This document shows, one piece after another, positions 16,720 to 25,867 of a DNA stretch of 64,000 nt. The stretch covers positions 2,666,001-2,730,000 of the forward strand of contig NZ_CP046564.1 of assembly GCF_009818105.1 (NCBI RefSeq), given 5' to 3'. The notes beneath the pieces were generated by a model. It was not told the DNA's origin. It made no database searches and saw nothing but the letters and a program-made list of their open reading frames with translations. A program made the translations under genes and the position numbers. Position 1 is the stretch's first letter. Each line of letters begins with the position of its first letter. The stretch is from Bacillus sp. N1-1 (GTDB lineage Bacteria > Bacillota > Bacilli > Bacillales > Guptibacillaceae).

Positions 16720-17181
16720 ATGCTAACTTTTGAAGAAAAACTAGAGATTATTGAATCATCCTTTCCTGAACTGACCCGAAAAGACGTTTCGCTTGGACGT
16801 GTGAACTTTCACTATGAAGAAGCGGTTATCGATAAGAAAAATGTTGTTTATCATCTTCACCCGAATGGGAACGGCTATGTATTTGGCGATCTTATTGAAG
16901 GATATCCATTAGATGAAAGAGGTATGGTTAACATTCGTGATTTCTCAAGCAATGAGCTTCGAAAAATCATAGGTGAGTCCATCCAGTCTCTTTCTGTCCT
17001 TCCTGGGTCAGACATCGAAATTCAAACATGGGTAAACGATGAAGATCAAACGCTTGAATTAATGTACGAGCCTGAACTCGAGCTATGGAATGTCTACGCT
17101 GGCGATATTCTTGATGGCACATTCCCTTCTCGAAATGAAGCGGTTCAATACCTTGATGAAGAAGGATTTACTAGAAAATAA
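16720..17181 (+). CDS. Conserved-looking acidic protein, unknown function
   Basis: A 153-residue soluble, acidic protein. No signal peptide or TM segment is visible. It opens MLTFEEKLEIIESSFPELTR and has HYEEAVIDKKNVVYHLHPNG near the N-terminus; the ending LDGTFPSRNEAVQYLDEEGF looks like a small alpha/beta repeat. AGGCAT-type spacing after GGAGG (ACATGGAGG) supports the ATG. A terminator follows directly. I do not recognise the family. Confidence 0.65.
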   Translation: MLTFEEKLEIIESSFPELTRKDVSLGRVNFHYEEAVIDKKNVVYHLHPNGNGYVFGDLIEGYPLDERGMVNIRDFSSNELRKIIGESIQSLSVLPGSDIEIQTWVNDEDQTLELMYEPELELWNVYAGDILDGTFPSRNEAVQYLDEEGFTRK

Positions 17182-17188
17182 TCCTATT

Positions 17189-17219
17189 AGCCTTACGCTT
17201 TTAAGCGGAAGGCTTTTTT
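17189..17219 (+). terminator. Terminator after the 153-residue protein gene
   Basis: GCCTT-a-CGCTT pairs with AAGCG-g-AAGGC (17190-17212), followed by TTTTTT on the plus strand. It lies 8 bases after the stop codon and separates convergent genes. Confidence 0.85.
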
Positions 17220-17226
17220 CATATCT

Positions 17227-17658
17227 TTAGCCAAGCGACTTATAAAACCCTGTTGATTTTCCCAAATAGCCACACGCTTCATAGAATTGATGTGCAGCTC
17301 TTCGTTCTTCGCGGTTCCCACTGTTTAACACGACTGTGGAAGCCCCTTTCTCATTAGCAAACCTCTCAGCTTCACGAATTAACTTCCTTCCGATTCCTTG
17401 CTGGCGGTATTTTTTTGCTGTTACCATCGTAATAATTCTTGCGACAAGAATATTAGCGACATACGAACGTTCATAATGCATGCCAAGCATCCCGAGTAGA
17501 TCCTTTTTTTCTTCTACTACAAGGGTGACATACAGATTGTCATTCATAATCGGTAGTAGTCGATCTTGCACTTCATGTATAGGTGTTTCATAGCCCATAT
17601 CTGAAAGTAAGAGAGTGATTCCTAGCTCATCACCCCTTCTCGCCTTCCTTACGTTCAT
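17227..17658 (-). CDS. GNAT-family N-acetyltransferase
   Basis: The 143-residue protein shows the GNAT acetyl-CoA loop KKYRQQGIGRKLIREAE (Q/RxxGxG/A), followed by VVLNSGNREERRAAHQFYEACGY, the usual C-terminal beta-alpha unit. The substrate is unknown. The ATG overlaps the stop of the upstream MFS gene by 4 bases (ATGA), so it is translationally coupled and forms the last gene of a DASS-MFS-GNAT operon. AGGAG lies 8 bases upstream. Confidence 0.85.
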   Translation of the reverse strand: MNVRKARRGDELGITLLLSDMGYETPIHEVQDRLLPIMNDNLYVTLVVEEKKDLLGMLGMHYERSYVANILVARIITMVTAKKYRQQGIGRKLIREAERFANEKGASTVVLNSGNREERRAAHQFYEACGYLGKSTGFYKSLG

Positions 17659-18890
17659 CTTGCCTTCTCCTCTCGTAAACCATTATTTCGATATCGTTTT
17701 GAAACTTGTTTTTGTGAAAACAATCCGAGGAGTGGTACGACGAGCACAAGCAAACTTACTACTCCACCCCACCCAAAACGATCCCACAATACCCCAACAC
17801 CTGAACTGCCTGCAGCGACACCTGCATAATAGCTAATTAAATAAAAACTTGAGGCTCCGCTTTTATGATGCTCGGCTGTCTTAGCTACGGAAGCAGATGC
17901 CATTGAATGCGCGATAAAAAAACCAGCACAAATGATGCAAAGCCCAATCATGACAAGCGTTATTGAATGATAAATGCTTAGGGCTACTCCTACTAATAGC
18001 GTGAATAGCCCGATGATCATCGTTCTACGAAGACCGATACGTGAAGAGATTCTTCCAGCAATCGGAGGAGAAACCACCCCAAGGATATACGCGAAATAGG
18101 TAAACGATATCCATTTCAACGAAAGTGTAAAAGGTTCTGCTTCCAAGTAGAAGGGCAAATATGTCCAAACGCCTGTAAAGATCACTTGAATTAGAAAACC
18201 AAGTGTAAAGAGAGACAATAATCGCTTGTCTTTAAGATGGACAAACATTCCTTTCATATCATGAGTCATACTTCTACTTCCGCCGTTAAAAAAACGAGAT
18301 GCAGGCAGAAGCAAGTAAAAACAAACCGTTGCGACAAGTCCAAAAATCGCAAGGGAGAGAAAACCTATTTTCCAGCTATAAACATCTGTCAAATATCCTG
18401 TTACGACGCGACCGCTAAGGCCTCCCATTGCATTACTGGCAATGTAAATACTTGTCGCTAGGCCGATGTTGTAAGGCTCAACTTCATCCGCTAAATAGCC
18501 CATTGCTGATGCTGGTATACCTGCGAGAAAAAATCCCTGGACACATCGAAGGATTAAAAGAAGTAGAAACGAATTCATCAACGGCATTAGAAGTAGTAAT
18601 CCTAGAACAAAAAGCAGCGATACTTTCATCACCATTGTTCGTCCATAGCGATCTGATACAAACCCAAGAATAAGAAGACCTGGAATCATTGTGATCACGG
18701 GCAATGACATCAGTAGACTTGATGTTGTAGGCGTAATTTGAAATTCTTTCACAAATATAGGAAGGAGCGGTTGGAAAGCATATAAGGAAGAAAAAATCAG
18801 CAATGCCCCGCAACCAAGACTAGCTGCTGCTCGCCAAAATCCTGCATCTTTTGATGTATAACGCTGCTCCCTATTTAGTTGATCGACCAC
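17655..18890 (-). CDS. MFS transporter (YnfM/YgaY-like)
   Basis: A 411-residue protein with 12 predicted TM segments and the MFS motif GFVSDRYGRTMVMK between TM2 and TM3. FLAGIPASAMGYLADE and SGASSFYLISYYAGVAAGS resemble the YnfM group of inner-membrane efflux proteins. The start is GTG with AAGGTGAT upstream; a nearby ATG is out of frame. It sits 29 bases after a DASS symporter and overlaps the GNAT gene, so the three are probably cotranscribed. Substrate unknown. Confidence 0.82.
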   Translation of the reverse strand: MVDQLNREQRYTSKDAGFWRAAASLGCGALLIFSSLYAFQPLLPIFVKEFQITPTTSSLLMSLPVITMIPGLLILGFVSDRYGRTMVMKVSLLFVLGLLLLMPLMNSFLLLLILRCVQGFFLAGIPASAMGYLADEVEPYNIGLATSIYIASNAMGGLSGRVVTGYLTDVYSWKIGFLSLAIFGLVATVCFYLLLPASRFFNGGSRSMTHDMKGMFVHLKDKRLLSLFTLGFLIQVIFTGVWTYLPFYLEAEPFTLSLKWISFTYFAYILGVVSPPIAGRISSRIGLRRTMIIGLFTLLVGVALSIYHSITLVMIGLCIICAGFFIAHSMASASVAKTAEHHKSGASSFYLISYYAGVAAGSSGVGVLWDRFGWGGVVSLLVLVVPLLGLFSQKQVSKRYRNNGLREEKAR

Positions 18891-18919
18891 TGTATCATCA
18901 CCTTCATTCTTTTATCTGT

Positions 18920-20548
18920 TTATTTAAATTTAGTAGGAATTTGAGTTAGATCGATGCCCCACACGATTGGCATATAAAAATAAATCGCTAGCGTGATGAT
19001 CACAACAGATGTTGCGTTAAGCCAGAACCCTGCCCGTGCCATGTCAGGAATTTTTAAATACCCGGATCCAAACACGACTGCGTTTGGTGGCGTTGCAACC
19101 GGAAGCATGAATGCGCAACTTGATGCAATGCCTGCCCCAATCATTAAAGCATACGGATGTACACCGATCGCTGCTGACAAAGATGCCATTATTGGAAACA
19201 TCATTGTTGCCGTCGCCGTGTTCGATGTAATTTCTGTTAAGAAAATAACAAGCGTCGTGACAAGTAGTAAAATAACAAATAAATGGATACCTTCAAGAAC
19301 GGTTAACTGCTCACCAATCCACTTCGCTAGTCCTGATTCTTGAAATCCAGAAGCGATTGCGAGTCCTGCCCCAAAGAGTAAGAGAATTCCCCACGGTAAC
19401 CCTTTCGCGGTATTCCAGTCCAACAAAAACGATCCTTTGTTCGAAGGTGCAGGAATAAGAAACAATAAAATCGCTGCTGTCATCGCAATAATCGTATCAT
19501 TGATGTTTGGATTAAGCTCACTTAGAACAAATGAACGACTAATCCACGCAAGTGCTGTTAATGAAAAAATCGATAAAATAACTTTTTCTTCTACCGACAT
19601 TTTTCCTAGATCAGCCTTTTCCTTATTGATAACTTCTTTACCACCTGGTAATTCTTTAATGTTCATTGGAAAAGCCATTTTCACTAGGTAATACCAACAT
19701 CCAATTAAAAGTAAAACGGTTAACGGTACACCAAACATCATCCAGCGAGCAAATGAAATTTCAATGCCATAAAGTTCGTTCACAACTGCTGCAAAAATGG
19801 TATTAGGTGGCGTTCCAATTAATGTCGCAAGACCACCAATCGAAGCGCTATAAGCAATACCAAGCATAATCGCTTTTCCGAAATTAAATCTCGGAGCTCC
19901 CTCTTCCGTATCCAGATCAAGCTGTTCTGACACCTGATAAATCACCGCAAGTCCAATTGGTACCATCATCATAGCGGTTGCGGTATTTGAAATCCACATC
20001 GATAAAAAACCTGTCGCCGCCATAAAACCAAGTACAATTTTCTCCGTACTCGTTCCGATTGCTGATATAATAAAAAGAGCAATGCGTTTATGTAAATTCC
20101 ATTTCTGCATTGAAAGCGCAATCAAAAATCCACCCATAAAAAGAAAGATCGTATTGTCGCCATAGGCAGATGCTGTTAAATCACCTTCAAGTGCACCCGT
20201 TAGGGGAAATAAGATGAGCGGCAAGAGAGATGTTGCAGGGATAGGGATAGCTTCTGTGATCCACCACGTTGCAATCCATGCGGTACTTGCTAATACGGCC
20301 AAACCAGCTTCCGAAAGACCGTTCGGATGAAAAAAGAGCATAAGACAAAGAAATAAAGTCGGCCCTAAAACTAACCCAGTGATCTTTCTCTTGTCGTAGG
20401 CTGGCCCTGGCCCTGATGTAAGCGTAGGATTTTTTTGTGAACTTTGGGAAGGGATTTCAGGCGTGTGTGAAGAAGCGAATGTTAAGAGATTCTTTGCACG
20501 ATGATGTTCTTTCCAAAAATAACTCCAAAATAGACGGGCTTGTTCCAT
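18920..20548 (-). CDS. DASS-family Na+/dicarboxylate symporter (SLC13-like)
   Basis: The 542-residue protein has a hydrophilic N-terminal extension (about 1-55) followed by the divalent anion:Na+ symporter fold. Both Ser-Asn-Thr motifs are present: MWISNTATAMMMVP (first half) and TEITSNTATATMMFP (second half), which form the substrate and sodium sites in VcINDY/SdcS. Likely substrates are succinate, malate or fumarate. AGGAGG lies 7 bases before the ATG. It is the first gene of an operon with an MFS and a GNAT gene. A TTGACA promoter and a CAGGT-N2-ACCTG palindrome lie just upstream. Confidence 0.9.
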   Translation of the reverse strand: MEQARLFWSYFWKEHHRAKNLLTFASSHTPEIPSQSSQKNPTLTSGPGPAYDKRKITGLVLGPTLFLCLMLFFHPNGLSEAGLAVLASTAWIATWWITEAIPIPATSLLPLILFPLTGALEGDLTASAYGDNTIFLFMGGFLIALSMQKWNLHKRIALFIISAIGTSTEKIVLGFMAATGFLSMWISNTATAMMMVPIGLAVIYQVSEQLDLDTEEGAPRFNFGKAIMLGIAYSASIGGLATLIGTPPNTIFAAVVNELYGIEISFARWMMFGVPLTVLLLIGCWYYLVKMAFPMNIKELPGGKEVINKEKADLGKMSVEEKVILSIFSLTALAWISRSFVLSELNPNINDTIIAMTAAILLFLIPAPSNKGSFLLDWNTAKGLPWGILLLFGAGLAIASGFQESGLAKWIGEQLTVLEGIHLFVILLLVTTLVIFLTEITSNTATATMMFPIMASLSAAIGVHPYALMIGAGIASSCAFMLPVATPPNAVVFGSGYLKIPDMARAGFWLNATSVVIITLAIYFYMPIVWGIDLTQIPTKFK

Positions 20549-20582
20549 AGTGATACCTCCTATCGTTCATTTCACTCTAGTG

Positions 20583-20610
20583 TAGGATTCGCCAGGTACA
20601 CCTGTCAATA
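20583..20610 (-). promoter_or_regulatory. Promoter and candidate operator of the DASS operon
   Basis: On the minus strand, TTGACA (20608-20603) is a consensus -35, and a TACACT-like -10 follows 18 bases later. The inverted repeat CAGGT-N2-ACCTG (20593-20604) lies against the -35, where a repressor could bind. Called by eye. Confidence 0.45.
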
Positions 20611-20831
20611 TTTTCACAATTTTGGGTATATATTACTCTTTTTAAAAAAGGACTTTTGCTCGATTATTGGTTTATCAATCACATTAACGCTTTCAAACCC
20701 CCTTATATTTCCAATAAGGGCGAACATTATAAGTTGATGGTGTGATTTTTAATAATTCAAACAATATATTACAGGAATTAGCGTATCAATTCGATTGACA
20801 ACAAGTTGCTCAAAATCGATCCAGGGGGTAT

Positions 20832-21512
20832 ATGATGAGAAAGATACAGCAGACGACCATTAATTCGGTTGTAAAATATGGACAAACGAAGCTTCCAAAA
20901 TCAGCGAATACAGAATGTCCTGAATGTGGAAATGATGCCGCATTTCAATTGAAATTTGATTATCAAATTAACCAGGCCGTGTTCTCAACGCTTTCTCGCT
21001 GTTCCATTTGTAAAGAAGCGGTTCTCTTCATTCTAATTAAAACTTCTCACGGTGATCGAGGTGAGGAAGTCGAACTTTTTGTTCATCAAACGTCCTTTAC
21101 ACGTGAACCACTCGGTAGACTAACGAGTTCTGCTCGACTGCCTGATGACCTTGAACGTGTTTACCGCTCTGCCGTAAATGTACATAATATGAAAGACTGG
21201 ACGGCAACAGCTGTAATGGCTAATCGCGTCCTCGAAAGCATTACCGGCAGTTTTCTAGCCGAGAATGAATTAGGACAGCCGCTATCCAAACAGCTCGAAA
21301 CGCTTGCAAAACAAATTGATTTAGAAGAACCGATTGTGAAGTTAGGTCAGCTCCTTGGAAAAGGAAGTAATCTGAACGATCTCCTTTGCCTTGAAAAAGC
21401 AACAAGCGAAGAAACCGCAAATCTTATTATTGATCTACTTGATTCATTAATTGAATACTTATATATTCTTCCTCAGCGAATTATTCATCTTCAAAAACAA
21501 ATTGAAGGATAA
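20832..21512 (+). CDS. DUF4145 domain protein with zinc ribbon
   Basis: The 226-residue protein has two Cys pairs (CPECGN at about residue 29 and CSICKE at about 57) that should form a zinc ribbon. A helical DUF4145-like C-terminal half (about 105-226) contains RVYRSAVNVHNMKDWTATAV and ANRVLESITG. DUF4145 proteins are often found in restriction or defence contexts but also as stand-alone genes; here no such neighbours exist. The ribosome site GGGGG sits only 3 bases before the first ATG, so the second ATG at 20835 may be used. Function unknown. Confidence 0.72.
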   Translation: MMRKIQQTTINSVVKYGQTKLPKSANTECPECGNDAAFQLKFDYQINQAVFSTLSRCSICKEAVLFILIKTSHGDRGEEVELFVHQTSFTREPLGRLTSSARLPDDLERVYRSAVNVHNMKDWTATAVMANRVLESITGSFLAENELGQPLSKQLETLAKQIDLEEPIVKLGQLLGKGSNLNDLLCLEKATSEETANLIIDLLDSLIEYLYILPQRIIHLQKQIEG

Positions 21513-21513
21513 T

Positions 21514-21553
21514 AAAAAAACAGGTAGCTCATCGTGAGCTACCTGTTTTTCTT
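21514..21553. terminator. Bidirectional terminator
   Basis: AAAAAACAGGTAGCTCA and its complement flank a 3-base loop (21514-21550) between the convergent DUF4145 and NhaC-family genes. T tracts occur on both strands. Confidence 0.9.
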
Positions 21554-21584
21554 CATCTCGTTTATTCTCATTTAAAAGTTACTT

Positions 21585-22892
21585 CTAACCGTTTGCTTCC
21601 TCTTTCTCTTGAAGAGAGGGATAGTTAATGAAAATCGCAATCACTCCAGCAACCGCAATAAGAATAGGATATATCGAATATGGTAAGAGGGTGAGCGGCG
21701 AAATCGATGCAAGTCCTGCAACCGCTAGAACCTGAGCACCATATGGGAGCATCCCTTGAATACTGCCTGAAAAAATGTCTAGAATACTAGCTGATTTCCG
21801 CGGATCCACGCCATACTTTTCAGAAATATTCTTCGCCAGCGGTCCACCCATGATGATTGAAATCGTATTATTCGCTGTCGATAAATCAAGCACACTAGCT
21901 AGACCAGCTATACCAAATTCGGCTCCTCGACGTGAGTTTACTCTACTTAAAATCTTATCTAGCACGTATTGAATACCGCCATTATGCTTGATCACTTCGA
22001 TCATACCACCGATTACGAGGGCAATCATCGCAAGGTCTTCCATTCCTTTAATCCCTTCTGTAACGGTGGAAATAAGTCCACTCATTCCAAATGAACCGTT
22101 AAATAGACCCACTATTCCAGCAAATAGCGTCCCGCTCACAAGGACAACAAGAACGTTAACACCAGCGATTGCTGCGATTAGAACGCCTAAATATGGAAGA
22201 ATCGTGATAAAATCAAAAGCACGTTCTCCACCAACTGTTGCCTGCTCTCCCATCGTTAACACGCCATATATAACAGCAGTGATAATAGCGGCAGGCAATA
22301 CAATAAAGAAGTTTACTTTAAACTTGTCTTTCATTTGCGTATTTTGTGTTCGAACAGCCGCAATGGTTGTATCTGAAATCATAGAAAGATTATCACCGAA
22401 CATCGCTCCACCAATAACTGCAGACAAGGCAAGTGCTGGCGCAACTCCCGTTTGTTCTGCGATCCCAATCCCAATCGGCGCAAGGGCTACGATGGTTCCC
22501 ATTGACGTTCCCATTGAAATGGAAATAAAACATCCAATCAAAAATAAGCCAACGATTAACAAATTCGCTGGAAGAATGGATATTCCCAGATTCACAATTG
22601 AATCAACCGCGCCAATTTTTTCAGAGGTTCCAGCAAAAGCTCCTGCCAATAAGAAGACAAGAATCATTAATATAATATTGGTGTTTCCTGCTCCTCGGCA
22701 AAACACTTCCACTTTCTTCATAAAGTTTTCTTTTCGATTCATCGAAAGGGCTACACCCGCTGCAATTAATGAAGCAAGAATAACCGGCATGCTATAAAAA
22801 TCCTTTGTCACAATCGCTGTGCCAATAAAGAGCACAATAAAAATGCCAAGGGGAAGTAACGCCAGGCCATTTCCTTTAATTTCTTTTTCCAT
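21585..22892 (-). CDS. NhaC-family transporter under SAM-riboswitch control
   Basis: A 435-residue protein with about 11-12 TM segments and Na_H_antiporter-type motifs (SISMGTSMGTIVALAPIG, GGAMFGDNLSMISDTTIAA, LDLSTANNTISIIMGGP). It belongs to the NhaC/YuiF superfamily, which includes Na+/H+ antiporters and amino-acid carriers. An S-box riboswitch precedes it, so expression should rise when SAM is low. That makes uptake of methionine or a precursor more likely than pH homeostasis. AAGGAG lies 8 bases before the ATG. Monocistronic. Confidence 0.85.
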   Translation of the reverse strand: MEKEIKGNGLALLPLGIFIVLFIGTAIVTKDFYSMPVILASLIAAGVALSMNRKENFMKKVEVFCRGAGNTNIILMILVFLLAGAFAGTSEKIGAVDSIVNLGISILPANLLIVGLFLIGCFISISMGTSMGTIVALAPIGIGIAEQTGVAPALALSAVIGGAMFGDNLSMISDTTIAAVRTQNTQMKDKFKVNFFIVLPAAIITAVIYGVLTMGEQATVGGERAFDFITILPYLGVLIAAIAGVNVLVVLVSGTLFAGIVGLFNGSFGMSGLISTVTEGIKGMEDLAMIALVIGGMIEVIKHNGGIQYVLDKILSRVNSRRGAEFGIAGLASVLDLSTANNTISIIMGGPLAKNISEKYGVDPRKSASILDIFSGSIQGMLPYGAQVLAVAGLASISPLTLLPYSIYPILIAVAGVIAIFINYPSLQEKEEANG

Positions 22893-22923
22893 TCTCTCTA
22901 TCTCCTTCTACTTTTCTACTGCA

Positions 22924-23060
22924 TAAAAAAACCCACTTCAAGAGAAGAGGGCTTTTGCTCTTATCTCTCAAGATTTCTCTTGCTGGAAGCAGCACCTTTC
23001 TGAATGTCAGAGGTTGCTGAAGCTTCTTCGGGCCAGATCCCTCCACTTCTCTTAATAAGA
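22924..23060 (-). promoter_or_regulatory. S-box (SAM-I) riboswitch
   Basis: Read on the minus strand, the aptamer (23060-22959) has the P1 strand TCTTATTAAGAGAAG, then GTGGAGGGATCTGGCCCG, GAAGCTTCAGCAACC, GGTGCTGCTTCCAGCAA and the closing GAGAGATAAGAG, all in S-box order. A terminator stem (about 22953-22929) ending in TTTTTTT follows. The ATG of the transporter lies some 30 bases beyond. When SAM binds, the terminator should form and the NhaC-family gene be silenced. Confidence 0.93.
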
Positions 23061-23242
23061 AATATGCAATTATTAATGAGCATAAAGCTCAGATTTTATT
23101 TGATTTCACAATCGAACGAGCTTTACTTTATCATGCATGATTCTGCTGAGTCAACTCTTTCTACCTGCATGAAAATAAACTCCTTGCTTATAGGAGTTTA
23201 TTCAGAGAGTTCTCATATATTTTTGACACTAACTTTCACCGT
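23061..23242. other. Intergenic stretch upstream of the S-box
   Basis: No gene seen. It should contain the promoter for the S-box transcript (minus strand) and the end of the alpha/beta hydrolase transcript. Confidence 0.4.
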
Positions 23243-24082
23243 TTAACGATTTAAAAACTGTTCTATGTCTTTCATAATCGATGCTGGTCGCTCCTCAGGA
23301 AGAAGATGACCGGTTTTCTTATAGACAATCAGCTCAGCATTTGGTAAGTCGCTGCTTAAACGTTTCCCAATTTTCAATGGCACAACCCTGTCATTTTCTC
23401 CCCATATTAAGAGGCTCGGTGTATGAATTTGTTTTAGCTCTGCTTCCGACAGGTCACCTTCTCGATCACGGATCATACGAACCAACGATCTAAAAATCCC
23501 TTCGTTAAAGAAGGGTTGAATATAACCATCCATCATCTCTTCATCGATAAGCGCTGGGTCATAAACACAATTGAGCAAATTCCCCCTAACTCCTTTTCGA
23601 TAAAGCCAGCGTTTTAAGTAGACAGAAAAGAAAGGTAAGTAGGACGTATAGACGAGACTCTGTTTGGCTTTCTCAAGATATCCTGAGCTACATAGCAAAA
23701 TATTTTTACTCACAAAATTTTCTTTTAACGCTGATGCTCTCATAGCTACCTGTCCGCCCATGGAATGCCCGATCATGACCGTATTTTCAATCGAAAGTCT
23801 TTCCAATAGCTCAACAACTACTTCCGCATAATTTTGGTAAGAGTGAACAAAGTGGTGAGACTTCTCGCTTTTCCCAAACGGCGGGAGATCAATTGCAACA
23901 ACCGTGTAGGCCTTTGTTAATAATGGAATTAGTCTTCTAAAGCTGAAGCTTGACGACAAAAAGCCGTGAATCAGGGTTATAACCGGGCGATCAACAGCTT
24001 CTTCATTTCTGTAATACTCATAGTGAATGTCAATCCCTTTAATTTTCTCCGTATTTTCTTTTAAATTTTGAGCTAATAACAT
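23243..24082 (-). CDS. Alpha/beta hydrolase
   Basis: The 279-residue protein has the alpha/beta hydrolase core: an HGFLSSSFSFR oxyanion region, the nucleophile elbow GHSMGG (serine at about residue 112), GENDRVVP with the acid Asp, and GHLLPEERP with the catalytic His. The triad is complete. It resembles YugF-type esterases or hydrolases; the substrate is unknown. GGAG lies 11 bases before the ATG, rather far. No operon partner. Confidence 0.83.
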   Translation of the reverse strand: MLLAQNLKENTEKIKGIDIHYEYYRNEEAVDRPVITLIHGFLSSSFSFRRLIPLLTKAYTVVAIDLPPFGKSEKSHHFVHSYQNYAEVVVELLERLSIENTVMIGHSMGGQVAMRASALKENFVSKNILLCSSGYLEKAKQSLVYTSYLPFFSVYLKRWLYRKGVRGNLLNCVYDPALIDEEMMDGYIQPFFNEGIFRSLVRMIRDREGDLSEAELKQIHTPSLLIWGENDRVVPLKIGKRLSSDLPNAELIVYKKTGHLLPEERPASIMKDIEQFLNR

Positions 24083-24239
24083 CTGTCATCTCACTCCGAA
24101 TTTTGATTTTGCTTTTTCTGGTAATAGTAGTTCTTTCCAGTCGAAAATGGCTTAGCAGTTCACGTTTGTGTTATACGTATTTTACCCCAATCAAGAAATG
24201 AAAAACTTTTTTACCACCTAGAGTGTACATCCATTTTTT

Positions 24240-24569
24240 TCATTCTAACTCAACATGGATAAGGTCTAGCAATTTAATGTTTCTTTTTTGCTCCTTATGG
24301 TCAATGACGCGTAGCTCTTTCGTCAATGGCTCGATATAATGAACGTAGCCAGAGAGGACGTTCGTTTCACCGTTTTTAAAATAGTGAAAGCGCAGGGGCC
24401 AATGGAATTCCATAGCCTGGCATATCACTTCATTCATTTCCTCTATTTTTTGCTCATCAAGTACAGGCTTTTGATTTCTTTTCTCTTCTTTTTTCCAATC
24501 ACGTAGCTCTTTCACATGCTCAGGTAACATCATTGATGTCCACTTTATATTTCCACGATCACGAATCAC
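24240..24569 (-). CDS. YolD-family protein, UvrX partner
   Basis: The 109-residue protein begins MIRDRGNIKWTSMMLPEHV and matches the YolD family, which usually lies directly downstream of Y-family polymerases of the UvrX/YqjW type. It starts with GTG, with GGGGGG 7 bases upstream, and is only 14 bases after uvrX. It should thus be SOS-induced with it. The biochemical role is not established; in B. subtilis the paralogue next to yqjW is yqjX. Confidence 0.85.
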   Translation of the reverse strand: MIRDRGNIKWTSMMLPEHVKELRDWKKEEKRNQKPVLDEQKIEEMNEVICQAMEFHWPLRFHYFKNGETNVLSGYVHYIEPLTKELRVIDHKEQKRNIKLLDLIHVELE

Positions 24570-24583
24570 GTATCATCCCCCCT

Positions 24584-25840
24584 TTATGCTTTATGCCCAC
24601 CTACAAGCTTACTTCTGTGTAGTGCTGTACCAGCTTTCGTATATGAAACAGCGCGTAGCAGAGCATCCGATCCGTATTTCTCTCTAATTGAATCCATCAC
24701 ATAGCCAAGGTCTCGCTGTTTCGGTCGCTCAGTATTAAATAAATCCAGCTGTACTTCCTCGTCATTACTAATATTCGAAAGAGTGATCGAAATTTTCCGA
24801 ACTGTTTTTCTTTCATAAAACTCCTTAAATAGCTGTAGACAAACGCGATATACTTCAAGCGTAATCGCCGTTGGACTAGTGATACTCCTTGAGCGGTGAA
24901 AACCACCACCACCTTCTTCTTTGCTATAGCTGATGCCAAGACTGATCGTACGACCTGCTTTACCGGCCCTTCTAGCGCGTCTTGCCACTTCTTCACTCAT
25001 CTCAAGAATAACGTGTTGAATTTCCTTCTGATCATGGTAATCCCTTAACAGGATCTGGCTTTTCCCAAAACTAATCTGTCCCTGCATAATGGGAGCCCCC
25101 ATTTCAGAAAGATCGACTCCCCACGCATGATGATAGAGCTGATTACCCATAACACCGAATTTCTCTTCTAATAAGTGAAGCGGATAATGGGCAAGTTGCT
25201 CTACATTCCGTATACCCATTCGGTTTAGCGTGCGTTCAACGCGGACTCCAATTCCCCACATTTGACTGATCGGAGAAAGGGGCCAAAGCTTTTTAGGAAT
25301 ATCTTCATATGTCCACTCAGCCACCCCTTTTTCTTTCGCTTCAAGATCAAGGCAAAGCTTTGCCATTAAAAGATTCGGTCCAATTCCAATCGCACATGGT
25401 AATCCGAATGTTTCGCTTATTTCATTTTTTATCTTATAAGCCACTTCAAATTTATCTCCCCATAGTCGTTCTGTTCCATCAACCTGCAAAAACGATTCGT
25501 CAACACTGTACGTATGGATACATTCTGATGGCACATAACGATGAAAAAGCCTCGTTATTTCCATTGACTGTCTCAAATAAGAGGACATTTTTGCGTTAAC
25601 AATATGAATTCTTTTGTCATTTGGGATTTCAAACAACCTGCTCCCTGTACGAATGCCAAATTCTTTTTTTAGTGCTGGAGATGCCGCAAGCACAACACTA
25701 CCCTGTCGTTCTACATCACCGACAACAGCAAGATAACACGTAAGCGGATCAAGCCCCATCTCTACTGCTGAGCAGCTGGCATAAAAGCTTTTCATATCAA
25801 TACATAGGATCGTTTTCTTTGGAAATTGTGAATAATCCAT
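24584..25840 (-). CDS. uvrX: Y-family DNA polymerase, UvrX/YqjW (PolY2) type
   Basis: A 418-residue translesion polymerase. The palm motifs are ILCIDMKSFYASCSAVE (first Asp) and HTYSVDESFLQVD (Asp-Glu pair); helix-hairpin-helix and little-finger regions follow. The ATG at 25840 has GGGGG about 6-7 bases upstream; the open frame extends further, but without a ribosome site and across the LexA box. Together with yolD it forms an SOS operon. In B. subtilis yqjW is damage-inducible, while yqjH (the dinB also in this window) is not, which fits the LexA box found only here. Confidence 0.9.
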   Translation of the reverse strand: MDYSQFPKKTILCIDMKSFYASCSAVEMGLDPLTCYLAVVGDVERQGSVVLAASPALKKEFGIRTGSRLFEIPNDKRIHIVNAKMSSYLRQSMEITRLFHRYVPSECIHTYSVDESFLQVDGTERLWGDKFEVAYKIKNEISETFGLPCAIGIGPNLLMAKLCLDLEAKEKGVAEWTYEDIPKKLWPLSPISQMWGIGVRVERTLNRMGIRNVEQLAHYPLHLLEEKFGVMGNQLYHHAWGVDLSEMGAPIMQGQISFGKSQILLRDYHDQKEIQHVILEMSEEVARRARRAGKAGRTISLGISYSKEEGGGGFHRSRSITSPTAITLEVYRVCLQLFKEFYERKTVRKISITLSNISNDEEVQLDLFNTERPKQRDLGYVMDSIREKYGSDALLRAVSYTKAGTALHRSKLVGGHKA

Positions 25841-25867
25841 TCGTATCCCCCTTTCTTCCGTCAAAAC

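Noticed and set aside
20832..21512. Defence-island gene because of DUF4145
   Set aside because: No restriction, helicase or nuclease genes are nearby; the neighbours are transporters.
21988..22797. Long plus-strand open frame of about 269 codons
   Set aside because: It is exactly opposite the NhaC-family gene, has no ribosome site, and its composition (Ile/Pro/Thr-rich) is that of an antisense shadow of membrane-helix codons.
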